The notes under the pieces were generated by a model. That model was given only the letters and a program-made list of their open reading frames with translations. It ran no database searches and was not told where the DNA came from. Made by a program: the position numbers and the translations under genes. From positions 1 to 40,644 of the forward strand of contig NZ_FOTF01000026.1 of assembly GCF_900114485.1 (NCBI RefSeq): 40,644 nucleotides of DNA, given 5' to 3'. Below are positions 18,007 through 26,217 of this stretch, one piece after another. Origin of the DNA: Loktanella salsilacus (GTDB lineage Bacteria; Pseudomonadota; Alphaproteobacteria; Rhodobacterales; Rhodobacteraceae). Position 1 is the stretch's first letter, and each line of letters starts with the position of its first letter.

Positions 18007-18599
18007 GCCTTGATCGTTTCTATCCCATCTTTGACAGCGCCGACTGGCTGGAACGGCTGGTGCCGCTGGGCATCAAATTGGTGCAATTGCGGATGAAAGA
18101 CGCCAGCGAAGCCGTGCTGCGGGGTCACATCCGCCGCGCCAAAACGCTTTGCGCCGCGCAGGGCTGCACGCTGGTCATCAACGATCACTGGCGCATCGCG
18201 ATTGATGAAGGCTGCGACTGGCTGCACCTTGGTCAAGAGGATCTGGACACCGCCGACATGCCCGCAATCCGCGCCGCAGGCCTGCGCCTTGGCGTCAGCA
18301 CCCATGACCGCACAGAGCTGGCCCGCGCGCTGGAATTGGTCCCCGACTACATCGCCCTTGGCCCGATCTATCCGACGATCTTGAAGCAGATGAAGTGGCA
18401 CCAGCAAGGGGTGGACAAGCTGACCACATGGCGCAGCCTGATCGGTCAAACGCCCCTGATCGCCATCGGCGGCATGACCATTGACCGCGCGGCGGGGGCC
18501 TTTGCCGCCGGGGCAGACACGGTGTCCGCCGTGACGGATATCACCCTGCACACAGACCCAGAGGCGCGGGTCCGCACTTGGCTGGCGGCCACCCGATGA
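18003..18599 (+). CDS. thiE: Thiamine-phosphate synthase
   Basis: The product has 198 residues, slightly short for the family. It is a TIM barrel with [10 protein letters not shown] (pyrophosphate-binding Lys), [34 protein letters not shown] and [20 protein letters not shown]. It joins HMP-PP and thiazole phosphate to thiamine phosphate. It is coupled to thiG upstream and to thiF downstream by ATGA overlaps. Confidence 0.93.
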   Translation: MSLDRFYPIFDSADWLERLVPLGIKLVQLRMKDASEAVLRGHIRRAKTLCAAQGCTLVINDHWRIAIDEGCDWLHLGQEDLDTADMPAIRAAGLRLGVSTHDRTELARALELVPDYIALGPIYPTILKQMKWHQQGVDKLTTWRSLIGQTPLIAIGGMTIDRAAGAFAAGADTVSAVTDITLHTDPEARVRTWLAATR

Positions 18600-19570
18600 G
18601 CCGCTATAGCCGCCAGGAAATCCTGCCCCAGGTCGGCCCCGCAGGTCAGGCCGCCATCAGCGCCGCCCGTGTGCTTGTCATCGGCGCTGGCGGGCTGGCC
18701 GCGCCGGTGCTGCAATATTTGGTTGGGGCGGGTGCCGGACATCTGACGCTCGTCGATCCGGACACCGTGTCCCTGTCCAACCTGCACCGGCAAACGCTGT
18801 TTCGCATGGATGACATCGGCCAACCCAAGGTAGACGCCGCCGCCGCGACCCTGCGGCAACTGAACGATGACATTCAGATCGACACATTGCAGTGCCCCCT
18901 TGATCCGGCAAATGCCGCTGCGCTGATTGCGGCCCACACCCTTGTGCTGGACTGCGCCGATAGCTTTGCCGCCAGCTACATCCTGTCTGACGCCTGCCTT
19001 GTCGCTGGGGTACCGCTGATCAGCGCCTCGACCCTTGGATTTACCGGCTATGTCGGCGGGTTCTGCGCCGGTGCCCCATCCCTGCGCGCCATATTCCCCG
19101 ATCTGCCGGACCGCGCCGCCAGCTGCGCGACCGCAGGCGTGATGGGCCCCGTTGTCGGGCTGATCGGGGCGGCGCAGGCGCAGATGGCGCTGGCTGTCCT
19201 GATCGGGCAAACCCCGTCGCCCCTAGGGCAGATGTTGCAGTTCGACATGGCGAGTTTTCGCGCCAGCGGCTTTCGTTTTGATACAGCGCCAGAGCCCGAA
19301 GCCGGTTTTCGCTTTATCGCCCCCGCGCAGATTGGCCCCGCCGATTTGGTGATCGACCTGCGCGATACCCAAGAGGCACCATTCCCCGTCATCCCCACCG
19401 CCCTGCGCATGACCAACGCGCAGATCGCGGATCAGGCTTTCCCTGATACGGGCCGCATCGTTTTCGCCTGCCGCTCTGGCCTGCGGGCATGGCAGGCGGC
19501 CAGCACGTTGCGGACCAAACGGGGCGGCGAAATCTCACTCATTGCATGCGGCGATACGCCGGAAATTTGA
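18596..19570 (+). CDS. thiF: ThiF/MoeB-type adenylyltransferase with C-terminal rhodanese-like domain
   Basis: The product has 324 residues from the ATG overlapping the thiE stop. The N-terminal E1-like fold has VLVIGAGGLAAPVLQYL (nucleotide loop near 30-35), LVDPDTVSLSNLHRQTLF and LDCADSFAASY. After about residue 245 a short rhodanese-like domain follows, with VIDLRDTQ and the candidate active Cys in VFACRSGLRAW. It should adenylate ThiS and help load sulfur. Where ThiF/MoeB proteins usually have the first zinc-binding CxxC this protein reads PSLRAIFPD. One later Cys (AASCATAG) is kept, so the usual zinc site seems incomplete. Confidence 0.88.
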   Translation: MSRYSRQEILPQVGPAGQAAISAARVLVIGAGGLAAPVLQYLVGAGAGHLTLVDPDTVSLSNLHRQTLFRMDDIGQPKVDAAAATLRQLNDDIQIDTLQCPLDPANAAALIAAHTLVLDCADSFAASYILSDACLVAGVPLISASTLGFTGYVGGFCAGAPSLRAIFPDLPDRAASCATAGVMGPVVGLIGAAQAQMALAVLIGQTPSPLGQMLQFDMASFRASGFRFDTAPEPEAGFRFIAPAQIGPADLVIDLRDTQEAPFPVIPTALRMTNAQIADQAFPDTGRIVFACRSGLRAWQAASTLRTKRGGEISLIACGDTPEI

Positions 19571-19582
19571 AAGGCACAGACC

Positions 19583-20521
19583 ATGAAACTGACCACCCTC
19601 ACCGCCGCATTGGCCCTCACCGCTCAGCCACTTTGGGCTGCTGACGACATGACCGTTCTATTGGATTGGTTCGTGAACCCCGACCACGGCCCGATTATTG
19701 TAGCGCAGGAAATGGGCTATTTCGCGGATCAAGACCTGAACGTCACGATCATCGCCCCGGCTGATCCGTCCGATCCGCCCAAGATGGTCGCAGCGGGCCA
19801 AGCCGATCTGGCGATTTCCTACCAGCCACAACTCCACCTGCAAATCCACGAAGGCCTGCCGCTGCGCCGTGTCGGCACGCTGGTCGCGACCCCGCTGAAT
19901 TGCCTGCTGGCGCTGGCGGACGGGCCGATCAAATCCCCCGCCGACCTTGCGGGCAAAAAGGTCGGCTTTTCTGTCGGCGGCGTTGAAGAGGCGATGCTGG
20001 GTGCCATCCTGACCCACAACGGCGTCGCCCCGGACGATGTCGAAATGGTCAACGTGAACTGGTCCCTGTCGCCGTCGCTGATGTCGGGCCAAGTCGACGC
20101 GGTCATCGGGGCCTTTCGCAATTTCGAACTGACCCAGATGGAACTTGAAGGCGTCAAAGGCCACTGCTTTTTCGTCGAAGAAGAAGGCATCCCGTCCTAT
20201 GACGAGCTGATCTATGTCGCCAACGCGGACACGATGGACAAAGACCGCATCGCCCGCTTTTTGGCCGCCACGCAGAAGGCGACCCAATATATCGTCAACC
20301 ACCCGCAAGACAGTTGGAAGGTCTTCGCCGCCACCTCGACAGAGCTTGACGACACCCTGAACGCCCGCGCCTGGATCGACACGATCCCGCGCTTTGCCCT
20401 GCGCCCCGCCGCCTTTGACGTCGGCCGCTATGCCGCGTTCGAGGCGTTTTTGGCCGAAGCTGGCCTTGTGCCTGACCAGACTCCTGTGTCCGGCATCGCG
20501 ATTGACGTGACCGCGCCATGA
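19583..20521 (+). CDS. thiY: ABC transporter substrate-binding protein for thiamine pyrimidine precursor
   Basis: The product has 312 residues with a signal peptide ending near QPLWA/ADD and GAAAGG upstream. It belongs to the NMT1/ThiY family: VLLDWFVNPDHGPIIVAQEMGYF, DPSDPPKMVAAGQADLAISYQPQ, and DLAGKKVGFSVGGVEEAML. ThiY binds N-formyl-4-amino-5-aminomethyl-2-methylpyrimidine (FAMP), a thiamine breakdown product, in the periplasm. The context of thiZ, thiX and tenA supports this salvage role over sulfonate uptake. It starts 12 bases after thiF and overlaps tenA by 4. Confidence 0.92.
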   Translation: MKLTTLTAALALTAQPLWAADDMTVLLDWFVNPDHGPIIVAQEMGYFADQDLNVTIIAPADPSDPPKMVAAGQADLAISYQPQLHLQIHEGLPLRRVGTLVATPLNCLLALADGPIKSPADLAGKKVGFSVGGVEEAMLGAILTHNGVAPDDVEMVNVNWSLSPSLMSGQVDAVIGAFRNFELTQMELEGVKGHCFFVEEEGIPSYDELIYVANADTMDKDRIARFLAATQKATQYIVNHPQDSWKVFAATSTELDDTLNARAWIDTIPRFALRPAAFDVGRYAAFEAFLAEAGLVPDQTPVSGIAIDVTAP

Positions 20522-21198
20522 CGGCACCGGATTACGGGCAAACCTTTGCCCTGTGGCACGGCGGCGCACAGGGGCAGTGGCGCGATTATACCCGCCACGC
20601 CTTTGTCGCGGGACTGGGCGACGGGACGCTGCCGCGTGCGGCGTTCCTGCACTACCTGACGCAGGACTACGTCTTTCTGGTGCACTTCGCCCGCGCGTGG
20701 TCGCTGGCCGTGGTCAAATCGGAAACGCTGGAGGAGATGCGCACCTGCGCTGCAACCGTTGATGCGCTGGTCAATCACGAAATGGCCCTGCATATCGGGG
20801 TCTGCGCTGCGCATGGCATTGACGAGGCGGCCCTTTTTCAAACTGCCGAGGCTGCGCCCAACCTTGCCTATACCCGCTACGTTCTGGACGCGGGCCTGCA
20901 GGGGGATTTCCTTGATCTGATGGCCGCGCTTGCGCCCTGCGTCATGGGATACGGCGAAATCGGCCTGCATCTGGCGCAGACCTGCACGCCGGACACGCCC
21001 TATAAGGACTGGATCGACACCTATGCCGCGCCGGACTATCAGGCCGTTTGCAAAAGCGTTGGCGCGATGATCGACGACGCCGTGACGCAGCGGATCGGCA
21101 GCTTGGCCACCTCACCTCGTGCTGCGCGGTTGCAGCAGCGTTTCACCACGGCGACCCAGCTAGAGGTCGGCTTTTGGCAGATGGGTCTGGACGCATGA
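20518..21198 (+). CDS. tenA: TenA family aminopyrimidine aminohydrolase (thiaminase II)
   Basis: The product has 226 residues and is all-helical. Catalytic positions of TenA can be recognised: the Asp in FLHYLTQDYVFL (D50), the active-site Cys in LAPCVMGYGEIG (C141), and the C-terminal Glu in TQLEVGFWQMG. The YTRYVLD motif is also present. It hydrolyses aminomethyl-pyrimidine to HMP, feeding ThiD with salvaged pyrimidine brought in by ThiYZX. It overlaps thiY and thiZ by 4 bases each. Confidence 0.93.
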   Translation: MTAPDYGQTFALWHGGAQGQWRDYTRHAFVAGLGDGTLPRAAFLHYLTQDYVFLVHFARAWSLAVVKSETLEEMRTCAATVDALVNHEMALHIGVCAAHGIDEAALFQTAEAAPNLAYTRYVLDAGLQGDFLDLMAALAPCVMGYGEIGLHLAQTCTPDTPYKDWIDTYAAPDYQAVCKSVGAMIDDAVTQRIGSLATSPRAARLQQRFTTATQLEVGFWQMGLDA

Positions 21199-21917
21199 CA
21201 CCCCCGCCGGGCATCACGTTGGCGGGGGATTATGCCCTTGGGGGTGCGCCGCTGTTCCGCGCGAATTTGCACCTGCGGGCGGGGGAATGGACCTGCTTGC
21301 TTGGGCGGTCCGGCACCGGCAAAACGACGATCCTGCGGTTGCTGCTTGGCCTGCCGACGGGTGGCCATTTTGCCGGGCAGATTGCAGCCACGGACGGTGC
21401 CAGCCTGCAAAACCGCGTCAGCTATATGGCGCAGTCTGATCTGCTGCTGCCTTGGCTGAATGTGCTGGATAACGTCTGCATCGGCGCCCGCCTGCGGGGC
21501 ACGATCCCCGACCGTGCCCGCGCGGCAGAGCTGCTGCGCCGTGTCGGTCTGTCAGGCGCCGCACATCACATGCCGCGCCAGTTGTCCGGCGGCATGCGCC
21601 AACGCGCCGCCCTTGCCCGCACCCTGTGCGAGGATCGCCCCGTTGTTCTGCTGGACGAGCCCTTCTCGGCCCTTGATGCAGGGACACGCGCCGATATGCA
21701 GGACCTTGCGGCGCAGGCTCTGGCGGGCCGCACCGTCCTGCTGGTCACCCACGACCCGGCAGAGGCCGCGCGGCTGGCCCATCAGATCGTCCTGCTGTCG
21801 CCGCAAGGGACGGCAGTCTGGCCGACCGCGCCGCAATCCCCGCCCCGCGCCATCGACGCCCCGGACACTATCGCGAGCCAAAGCCGCCTGCTGGCGCATC
21901 TGCGCTGCGCCGCATGA
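21195..21917 (+). CDS. thiZ: ABC transporter ATP-binding protein for HMP precursor
   Basis: The product has 240 residues from the ATG overlapping the tenA stop; a longer in-frame start inside tenA is unlikely. It has Walker A GRSGTGKTT (37-45), Q-loop MAQSDLLLPWLNV, signature LSGGMRQRAALARTL, Walker B VVLLDEPFSALDAGTR and switch His in VTHDPAEA. It powers the ThiX permease for pyrimidine salvage. The ATG of thiX overlaps its stop. Confidence 0.92.
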   Translation: MTPPPGITLAGDYALGGAPLFRANLHLRAGEWTCLLGRSGTGKTTILRLLLGLPTGGHFAGQIAATDGASLQNRVSYMAQSDLLLPWLNVLDNVCIGARLRGTIPDRARAAELLRRVGLSGAAHHMPRQLSGGMRQRAALARTLCEDRPVVLLDEPFSALDAGTRADMQDLAAQALAGRTVLLVTHDPAEAARLAHQIVLLSPQGTAVWPTAPQSPPRAIDAPDTIASQSRLLAHLRCAA

Positions 21918-22654
21918 GGGGGCGGGATATCTTGGCTGCGGTGCTGCTTGCGCTGGCCCTGTGGCAGGCGGCGGTCACACTGACAGGCGCGCCGCATTTC
22001 ATCCTTCCCTCGCCGCTGCGGGTCATGCAGGCCGCTTGGGCAAGCCGCGTTTTAATCGCGCAAAACGCGTGGGTGACGGGGATCGAAGTGCTGCTGGGCC
22101 TGATCCTTGGCACGGTTTTAGGCGCTGCGACGGCGATCGGGCTGGCGCTGTCAAAAAGGGCAGAGCGGCTGATGCTGCCGCTGCTGGTCTTCAGCCAAGC
22201 GGTCCCGGTCTTCGCCCTCGCACCCCTGCTGACGCTGTGGTTCGGGTATGGCATGGGGTCCAAGATCGTGATGACCGTGCTGATCATCTTCTTTCCCGTG
22301 ACATCAGCCTTTCACGACGGGTTGCGCCGCGCGGCCCCCGGCTATCACGATCTGGCCGCGACGATGGGCGCAAGCCGCTGGCGGTTCATGCGCCATATCG
22401 CGATCCCGCAGGCGCTGCCCGCGCTGGGGACGGGCCTGCGGTTGGCGGCAGTTTATGCGCCAATCGGGGCCGTCATTGGCGAATGGGTCGGGGCGTCGCG
22501 GGGGCTGGGATATCTAATGCTGCTGGCCAATGGTCGGGCCAAAATCGACCTGATGTTCGCCGCCCTGATCGTTTTGGCCTGCCTGACGGTCGCTTTGCAT
22601 CTGGGTGTGGGAAAGCTTGCGGATCGGTTGTCACGCTATGCGCACGGCGATTAA
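21914..22654 (+). CDS. thiX: ABC transporter permease for HMP precursor
   Basis: The product has 246 residues and about six membrane helices. The ATPase-contact loop reads LAATMGASRWRFMRHIAIPQALPALGTG without the first residues of the canonical EAA box. FILPSPLRVMQA and SQAVPVFALAPLLTLWFGYG are typical of ThiX. It is the last gene of the riboswitch-controlled operon. Its 3' end overlaps by 4 bases the end of the convergent acyl-ligase gene, leaving no room for a terminator between the two operons. Confidence 0.92.
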   Translation: MRGRDILAAVLLALALWQAAVTLTGAPHFILPSPLRVMQAAWASRVLIAQNAWVTGIEVLLGLILGTVLGAATAIGLALSKRAERLMLPLLVFSQAVPVFALAPLLTLWFGYGMGSKIVMTVLIIFFPVTSAFHDGLRRAAPGYHDLAATMGASRWRFMRHIAIPQALPALGTGLRLAAVYAPIGAVIGEWVGASRGLGYLMLLANGRAKIDLMFAALIVLACLTVALHLGVGKLADRLSRYAHGD

Positions 22655-24072
22655 AGCAGCTTTTGCAACGCCTTGCGGTCTACCTTTGACGCATGGCGGC
22701 GGTCCATCGGGATACGGGCGATATGCTTAACGCCGGGGATATCCAGCTGCGCGGCGGCTTTCGTCCAAGCGTTCAGGCACGCCGCGTCCCCTGCGATCAC
22801 AAGACAGGGCGCACCGCGCACCGACATCAATGCGCATTGGGCCGCTCCGGGCCAAGACCGCGCGGCGACCTCAATCTGAAACGGATAGGTTGGCTTGCCA
22901 GCCAGATCGACCTGCGTGCCAACGCGCCCCAGCAGCCAAAGCCGTCCCTGCGCGTCGAAATACCCAGCGTCCCCGGTGCGGTGCCAGATGATCTGCCCAA
23001 TCCGCACCTTGTTTTCCGCATCATGCGCGGGGTCCAGATAGCCGCCGTTGACATGCCCGCCGGCGACCTGAATTTCGCCCGTGACGATGCGCACGTGAAT
23101 ATCGCGAACGGGCGATCCGACCAGAAGGCCCTGCCCCGCCGCCATTGCCGCCACGTCCTGAGCGGTGATCTGGGCGCTGCTGAGGTGCGCAATCGGCTCT
23201 GCCTCGGTCGAGCCGTAGACGCAGGTGATGTGCAAGGCGGGCCCCTCGGCTTGCAATCGCCGCAGCAGGTCCGGGAAGATCGGGCCGCCGCCAGTAAAGA
23301 CGGTGTGCAGTGACGGCGGTATCGCGCCGCCAGCCAGCGTGTCGCAAAGCGCGGGCGGCAGCAGGGCGCGGGTGACGGTGTGCTGCGCCATCCAAGCCGT
23401 CAGCGCGGCGGGTTGCACCTGCGCGAGTTGCGACATCTTCCAGTTTGGCAAGACGGACGTGCGGCCGCTGGCAATGTTGATCAGGACAAAGACCGGAAAG
23501 GCGACAAGATCGACCTCTGCCGCGCTGCTGTCCAGCATCGGCGCAATGGCGCGGTGCTGGGCGGCAAGGAAGCCATGGCTGCGCGGGATCGCTTTGGGCG
23601 CGCCGCTGGTGCCAGAGGTGAAAGAGATCAGCGCCAGATCACCCGCATCTGGCAGGGGCAGATCAAGCGCGGGGCCCGGCTTTGCGATGGGCCGCAAATG
23701 CGGCAAGCGCCACAGCGCAGGCAAGGCAAAGCGGAGCAGCCCGTATGCGCCCGCGCTGGCAAAGGCCGTGACCCCCGCCACCCGCACCGCATGGCGCAGG
23801 CCCGCCAGACCCATCGCAGGCTCTGGCAAGACCACGGTCGCGCCCAGCGACCACAGCGCCGCAAGGCTGGCGTAAAGGTCGGCGTCCACGCGCATCGCAA
23901 GCAGCACGCGGTCGCCTTTGCCGATGCCGCAGGCGTGCCACGCCCACGCCAATCCCTGCGCGCGGGCCTGCAACTGCGCAAAGCTGACCCGCCGCCCTAG
24001 CCCGTCGATGATTGCCGTTCGGTCAGGGGTCCGTGCGACGGCGGCGGCAAAGTCGGACAGCAGATCAGCCAT
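22651..24072 (-). CDS. AMP-dependent acyl/aryl ligase (acyl-CoA synthetase superfamily)
   Basis: The product has 473 residues in the ANL superfamily. It has the phosphate-binding loop ISFTSGTSGAPKAIPRSHG (about 149-166), VYGSTEAEPIAHLS (A5), the RTGDAGYFDAQGRLWLLGR hinge region (A7/A8), and a C-terminal lysine in HASKVDRKAL (near K463). It adenylates a carboxylic acid and probably transfers it to CoA or another thiol or nucleophile. The substrate is unknown. The STEAEP motif is unlike ordinary fatty-acyl-CoA ligases and is reminiscent of OleC-like and tailoring ligases. It is last in a seven-gene coupled operon and overlaps the GNAT gene by 8 bases. Confidence 0.85.
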   Translation of the reverse strand: MADLLSDFAAAVARTPDRTAIIDGLGRRVSFAQLQARAQGLAWAWHACGIGKGDRVLLAMRVDADLYASLAALWSLGATVVLPEPAMGLAGLRHAVRVAGVTAFASAGAYGLLRFALPALWRLPHLRPIAKPGPALDLPLPDAGDLALISFTSGTSGAPKAIPRSHGFLAAQHRAIAPMLDSSAAEVDLVAFPVFVLINIASGRTSVLPNWKMSQLAQVQPAALTAWMAQHTVTRALLPPALCDTLAGGAIPPSLHTVFTGGGPIFPDLLRRLQAEGPALHITCVYGSTEAEPIAHLSSAQITAQDVAAMAAGQGLLVGSPVRDIHVRIVTGEIQVAGGHVNGGYLDPAHDAENKVRIGQIIWHRTGDAGYFDAQGRLWLLGRVGTQVDLAGKPTYPFQIEVAARSWPGAAQCALMSVRGAPCLVIAGDAACLNAWTKAAAQLDIPGVKHIARIPMDRRHASKVDRKALQKLL

Positions 24073-24910
24073 CGCGGATCAGCCCGAACAGACCATAGCG
24101 GCGAAAGATCTGCGCGCCTTCGGTCGCGCTGCGCAAGGCCGACAGGTTGTCGTCATGAATCAGCGCATGGATCGCGGTGTCATAGCCCAGCGCGGCGGCG
24201 GCGGTGTGAAAGGCATGGGCCAAATGCTGCCCCGCACCCTTTTGCAGGCTGGCATAAGTCTTGAGGATCGCGCTGCGCGGCGCAAACCCTTCGGCGTAAT
24301 TGGGCGTGCCGAACAAAAAGCCTGCCAGCGTGCCATCCGGGCGGCGGGCAAAGAAGATCAGCTCGGGCTTTAGCATCGGCACCATGGGCATATACATCGC
24401 CAGAAAGGCATCCTGACTGATCGGTTTGTAGAACGCGTTGCGCACAAAGGCGGCGCTGGACAGGGCGTAGACCTGCGCAAACAGCGCCTCTGGCGCGGTG
24501 CCGTCCCACGCCTGAATTGTGAAATCATCGGTGGGCGCAGGCGACGTGGCTGCGGCAGTGGCCAGTGGCACCCGGGCGGAAAAGTAGCTGCTGATCTGGG
24601 TGAAGCCTGCGTCCGTAAACAGGGCGGGCGCTGCGGGATCGTCCTTCGGCTCCAACAGAAATGCGGGGCTGCCGTCTGTTTGCGTGACAAAGCGGTAGCT
24701 GTGCCATGTGTCGCCATCCATCGGGCCGATAATGCGGCGCTGGCCCGCATCCCAGACATGGGCGATCGCCTGATCCAACACCGCGCGGCCTGCCTCTGGC
24801 GTTTTGCAGGCGAACCCGCCCAGCGTCGCCGTTGGTGCGCCGTCCCATGCCGGGCCGTCCAGATACACGGTGATCTTAGCACCGTCATTTTGAAACACAC
24901 GGCTTGTCAT
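24065..24910 (-). CDS. GNAT-fold N-acetyltransferase-like protein
   Basis: The product has 281 residues from the ATG that overlaps the preceding stop (ATGA). A longer upstream frame lies inside the kinase-like gene and is discounted. An N-terminal region (GPMDGDTWHSYRF, FLLEPKDDP, GFTQISSYFSARVP) precedes a GNAT-like core, with ELIFFARRPDGTLAGFLFGTPNY as the beta4 strand, LKTYASLQKGAGQHLAHAFHTAAAALGY as the CoA-binding helix area, and ALIHDDNLSALRSA near the end. It may acylate an amine of the cluster product. The exact Q/RxxGxG/A pyrophosphate loop is only loosely present (QKGAGQ), so function is tentative. Confidence 0.7.
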   Translation of the reverse strand: MTSRVFQNDGAKITVYLDGPAWDGAPTATLGGFACKTPEAGRAVLDQAIAHVWDAGQRRIIGPMDGDTWHSYRFVTQTDGSPAFLLEPKDDPAAPALFTDAGFTQISSYFSARVPLATAAATSPAPTDDFTIQAWDGTAPEALFAQVYALSSAAFVRNAFYKPISQDAFLAMYMPMVPMLKPELIFFARRPDGTLAGFLFGTPNYAEGFAPRSAILKTYASLQKGAGQHLAHAFHTAAAALGYDTAIHALIHDDNLSALRSATEGAQIFRRYGLFGLIRDG

Positions 24911-26217
24911 GCGGCAAATCCAATCGCTGCCAGATAGGTTGTCACCGGGATCGCGAGGGACATCAGCGTCACCTTTGTCACGCGGCTTGCCCCGAAAGCG
25001 GCCGGGATCAGGGACGGCGTCAGCCCTGAAAGCAAAACGCTGGCGACCACGGCGGGCCACATCGGCCCGTTCCAATTCGACGCATCAGGGTTTAGCCCAA
25101 AGGCCACTGCGTAAATCACGCAAAGCCCCCCTGCTGCCAGCAACAGCAGCCAGCCGCGCACCGCTACGGGACGGGCTGCCAGCGCCAAGGCACACAGCGC
25201 CAAGGTCATGCCCATCGCGGTCAGCCCGTAAAAGGTCACCGCGTTCCACCCCGTCGCATTGCCCAGCGTCAGCCAACCGAAACTGACAAGCGCCAGCCCG
25301 GCGACGATGTCCAGATCGGGGTATTTGCCCCGGCAGGGTGCGGCGCTGCGGCTGAACGCATGGGCGGCAAGCACAAGGATCGGGATGATCGCGTTGTGCA
25401 CCTCGACCGTAGCAAGCAGCAGGAAAACCGTGGTGACATAGACGTGGGACGCGTGATGCGTCAGCCCGATGCGCGGCGCAATCAGGCGGAATGCCACAAG
25501 GGACGCCGCAAAAACAGCCGCCAGCCACAGCAGGCCCGCTAAGGGGCTGGCCGCATGGACGGACAGGAATGTCAGCAGACCCAAGGGCAGGAACAGGTTG
25601 TCAAAGCCGCGCCAACTGGCGGCCTCGACCAATGTGCCAAAACCTGCGACCATCAGGGCAATGACGATGATATTGGGCGGCGGGAACGGCGTCATCAGCA
25701 TCAGGCACAGGATCGCAATCAGCAGGGTGACGGTGAAAAAGACGACGCTGCCTTCGACGCTTTTGCGCCCTTCTTCGATCTTGAAAAACCGCGTGCCATA
25801 GGTGCTGCCCGCCAGCGCCGCCGCAGCATCCGCAAGTGTCAGCACAGCCATCGGCAGCACATAAAGGTAAGGCTCGTCGCCCGACAGAAAGAGGCAAACG
25901 CCGACGGACAGCGCCAACAGCAGATCGCCATAGGACGTGCGCTCGACGCCGTGCAACGTCTGCCCGAGCCGCGATCCGGGACGCCGCAGCACCAGCATGA
26001 CGACAAGCGTCACCGCGACCAGCACATAGACAGGCCAGCGATCCGGGAACAGCCACGGCAGGGTCAGGGCGTAAAGGCCGGTGGCGATGTGCACCAGCTT
26101 GCGCTGCACCTCTGCCCCGATCTGCCAAACGCCCGCCAACCGCCGCACCAAAGCCATCACCCCCAGCAGCACCGCGACAGAGCCAAGCGCCAGCCCGATC
26201 TGGAGCGGAGCCGTCAC
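24907..26217 (-). CDS. Phytol/dolichol-kinase-like (CTP-dependent) membrane enzyme
   Basis: The product has 436 residues from a GTG at 26217 (GTGA overlap with the upstream stop), with roughly a dozen membrane helices. The N-terminal half has the hallmarks of the Sec59/VTE5/diacylglycerol-kinase group within the CDP-diglyceride synthetase superfamily: QRKLVHIATGLYALTLPW (38-55), TLADAAAALAGSTYGTRFF (127-145) and GRKSVEGSVVFF (150-161). Such enzymes use CTP to phosphorylate prenyl alcohols or diacylglycerol at the membrane. The C-terminal half (after about 230) adds further helices that I do not recognise, making the protein about twice the length of bacterial VTE5-like proteins. A prenyl-alcohol substrate fits the HMGR and UbiA neighbours but is inference. 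Confidence 0.75.
   Translation of the reverse strand: MTAPLQIGLALGSVAVLLGVMALVRRLAGVWQIGAEVQRKLVHIATGLYALTLPWLFPDRWPVYVLVAVTLVVMLVLRRPGSRLGQTLHGVERTSYGDLLLALSVGVCLFLSGDEPYLYVLPMAVLTLADAAAALAGSTYGTRFFKIEEGRKSVEGSVVFFTVTLLIAILCLMLMTPFPPPNIIVIALMVAGFGTLVEAASWRGFDNLFLPLGLLTFLSVHAASPLAGLLWLAAVFAASLVAFRLIAPRIGLTHHASHVYVTTVFLLLATVEVHNAIIPILVLAAHAFSRSAAPCRGKYPDLDIVAGLALVSFGWLTLGNATGWNAVTFYGLTAMGMTLALCALALAARPVAVRGWLLLLAAGGLCVIYAVAFGLNPDASNWNGPMWPAVVASVLLSGLTPSLIPAAFGASRVTKVTLMSLAIPVTTYLAAIGFAA

Noticed and set aside
24911-25075. Longer N-terminus of the GNAT-like protein
   Set aside because: It lies inside the kinase-like gene, is Arg-rich and has no start signal. The ATGA overlap at 24910 fits the operon pattern.
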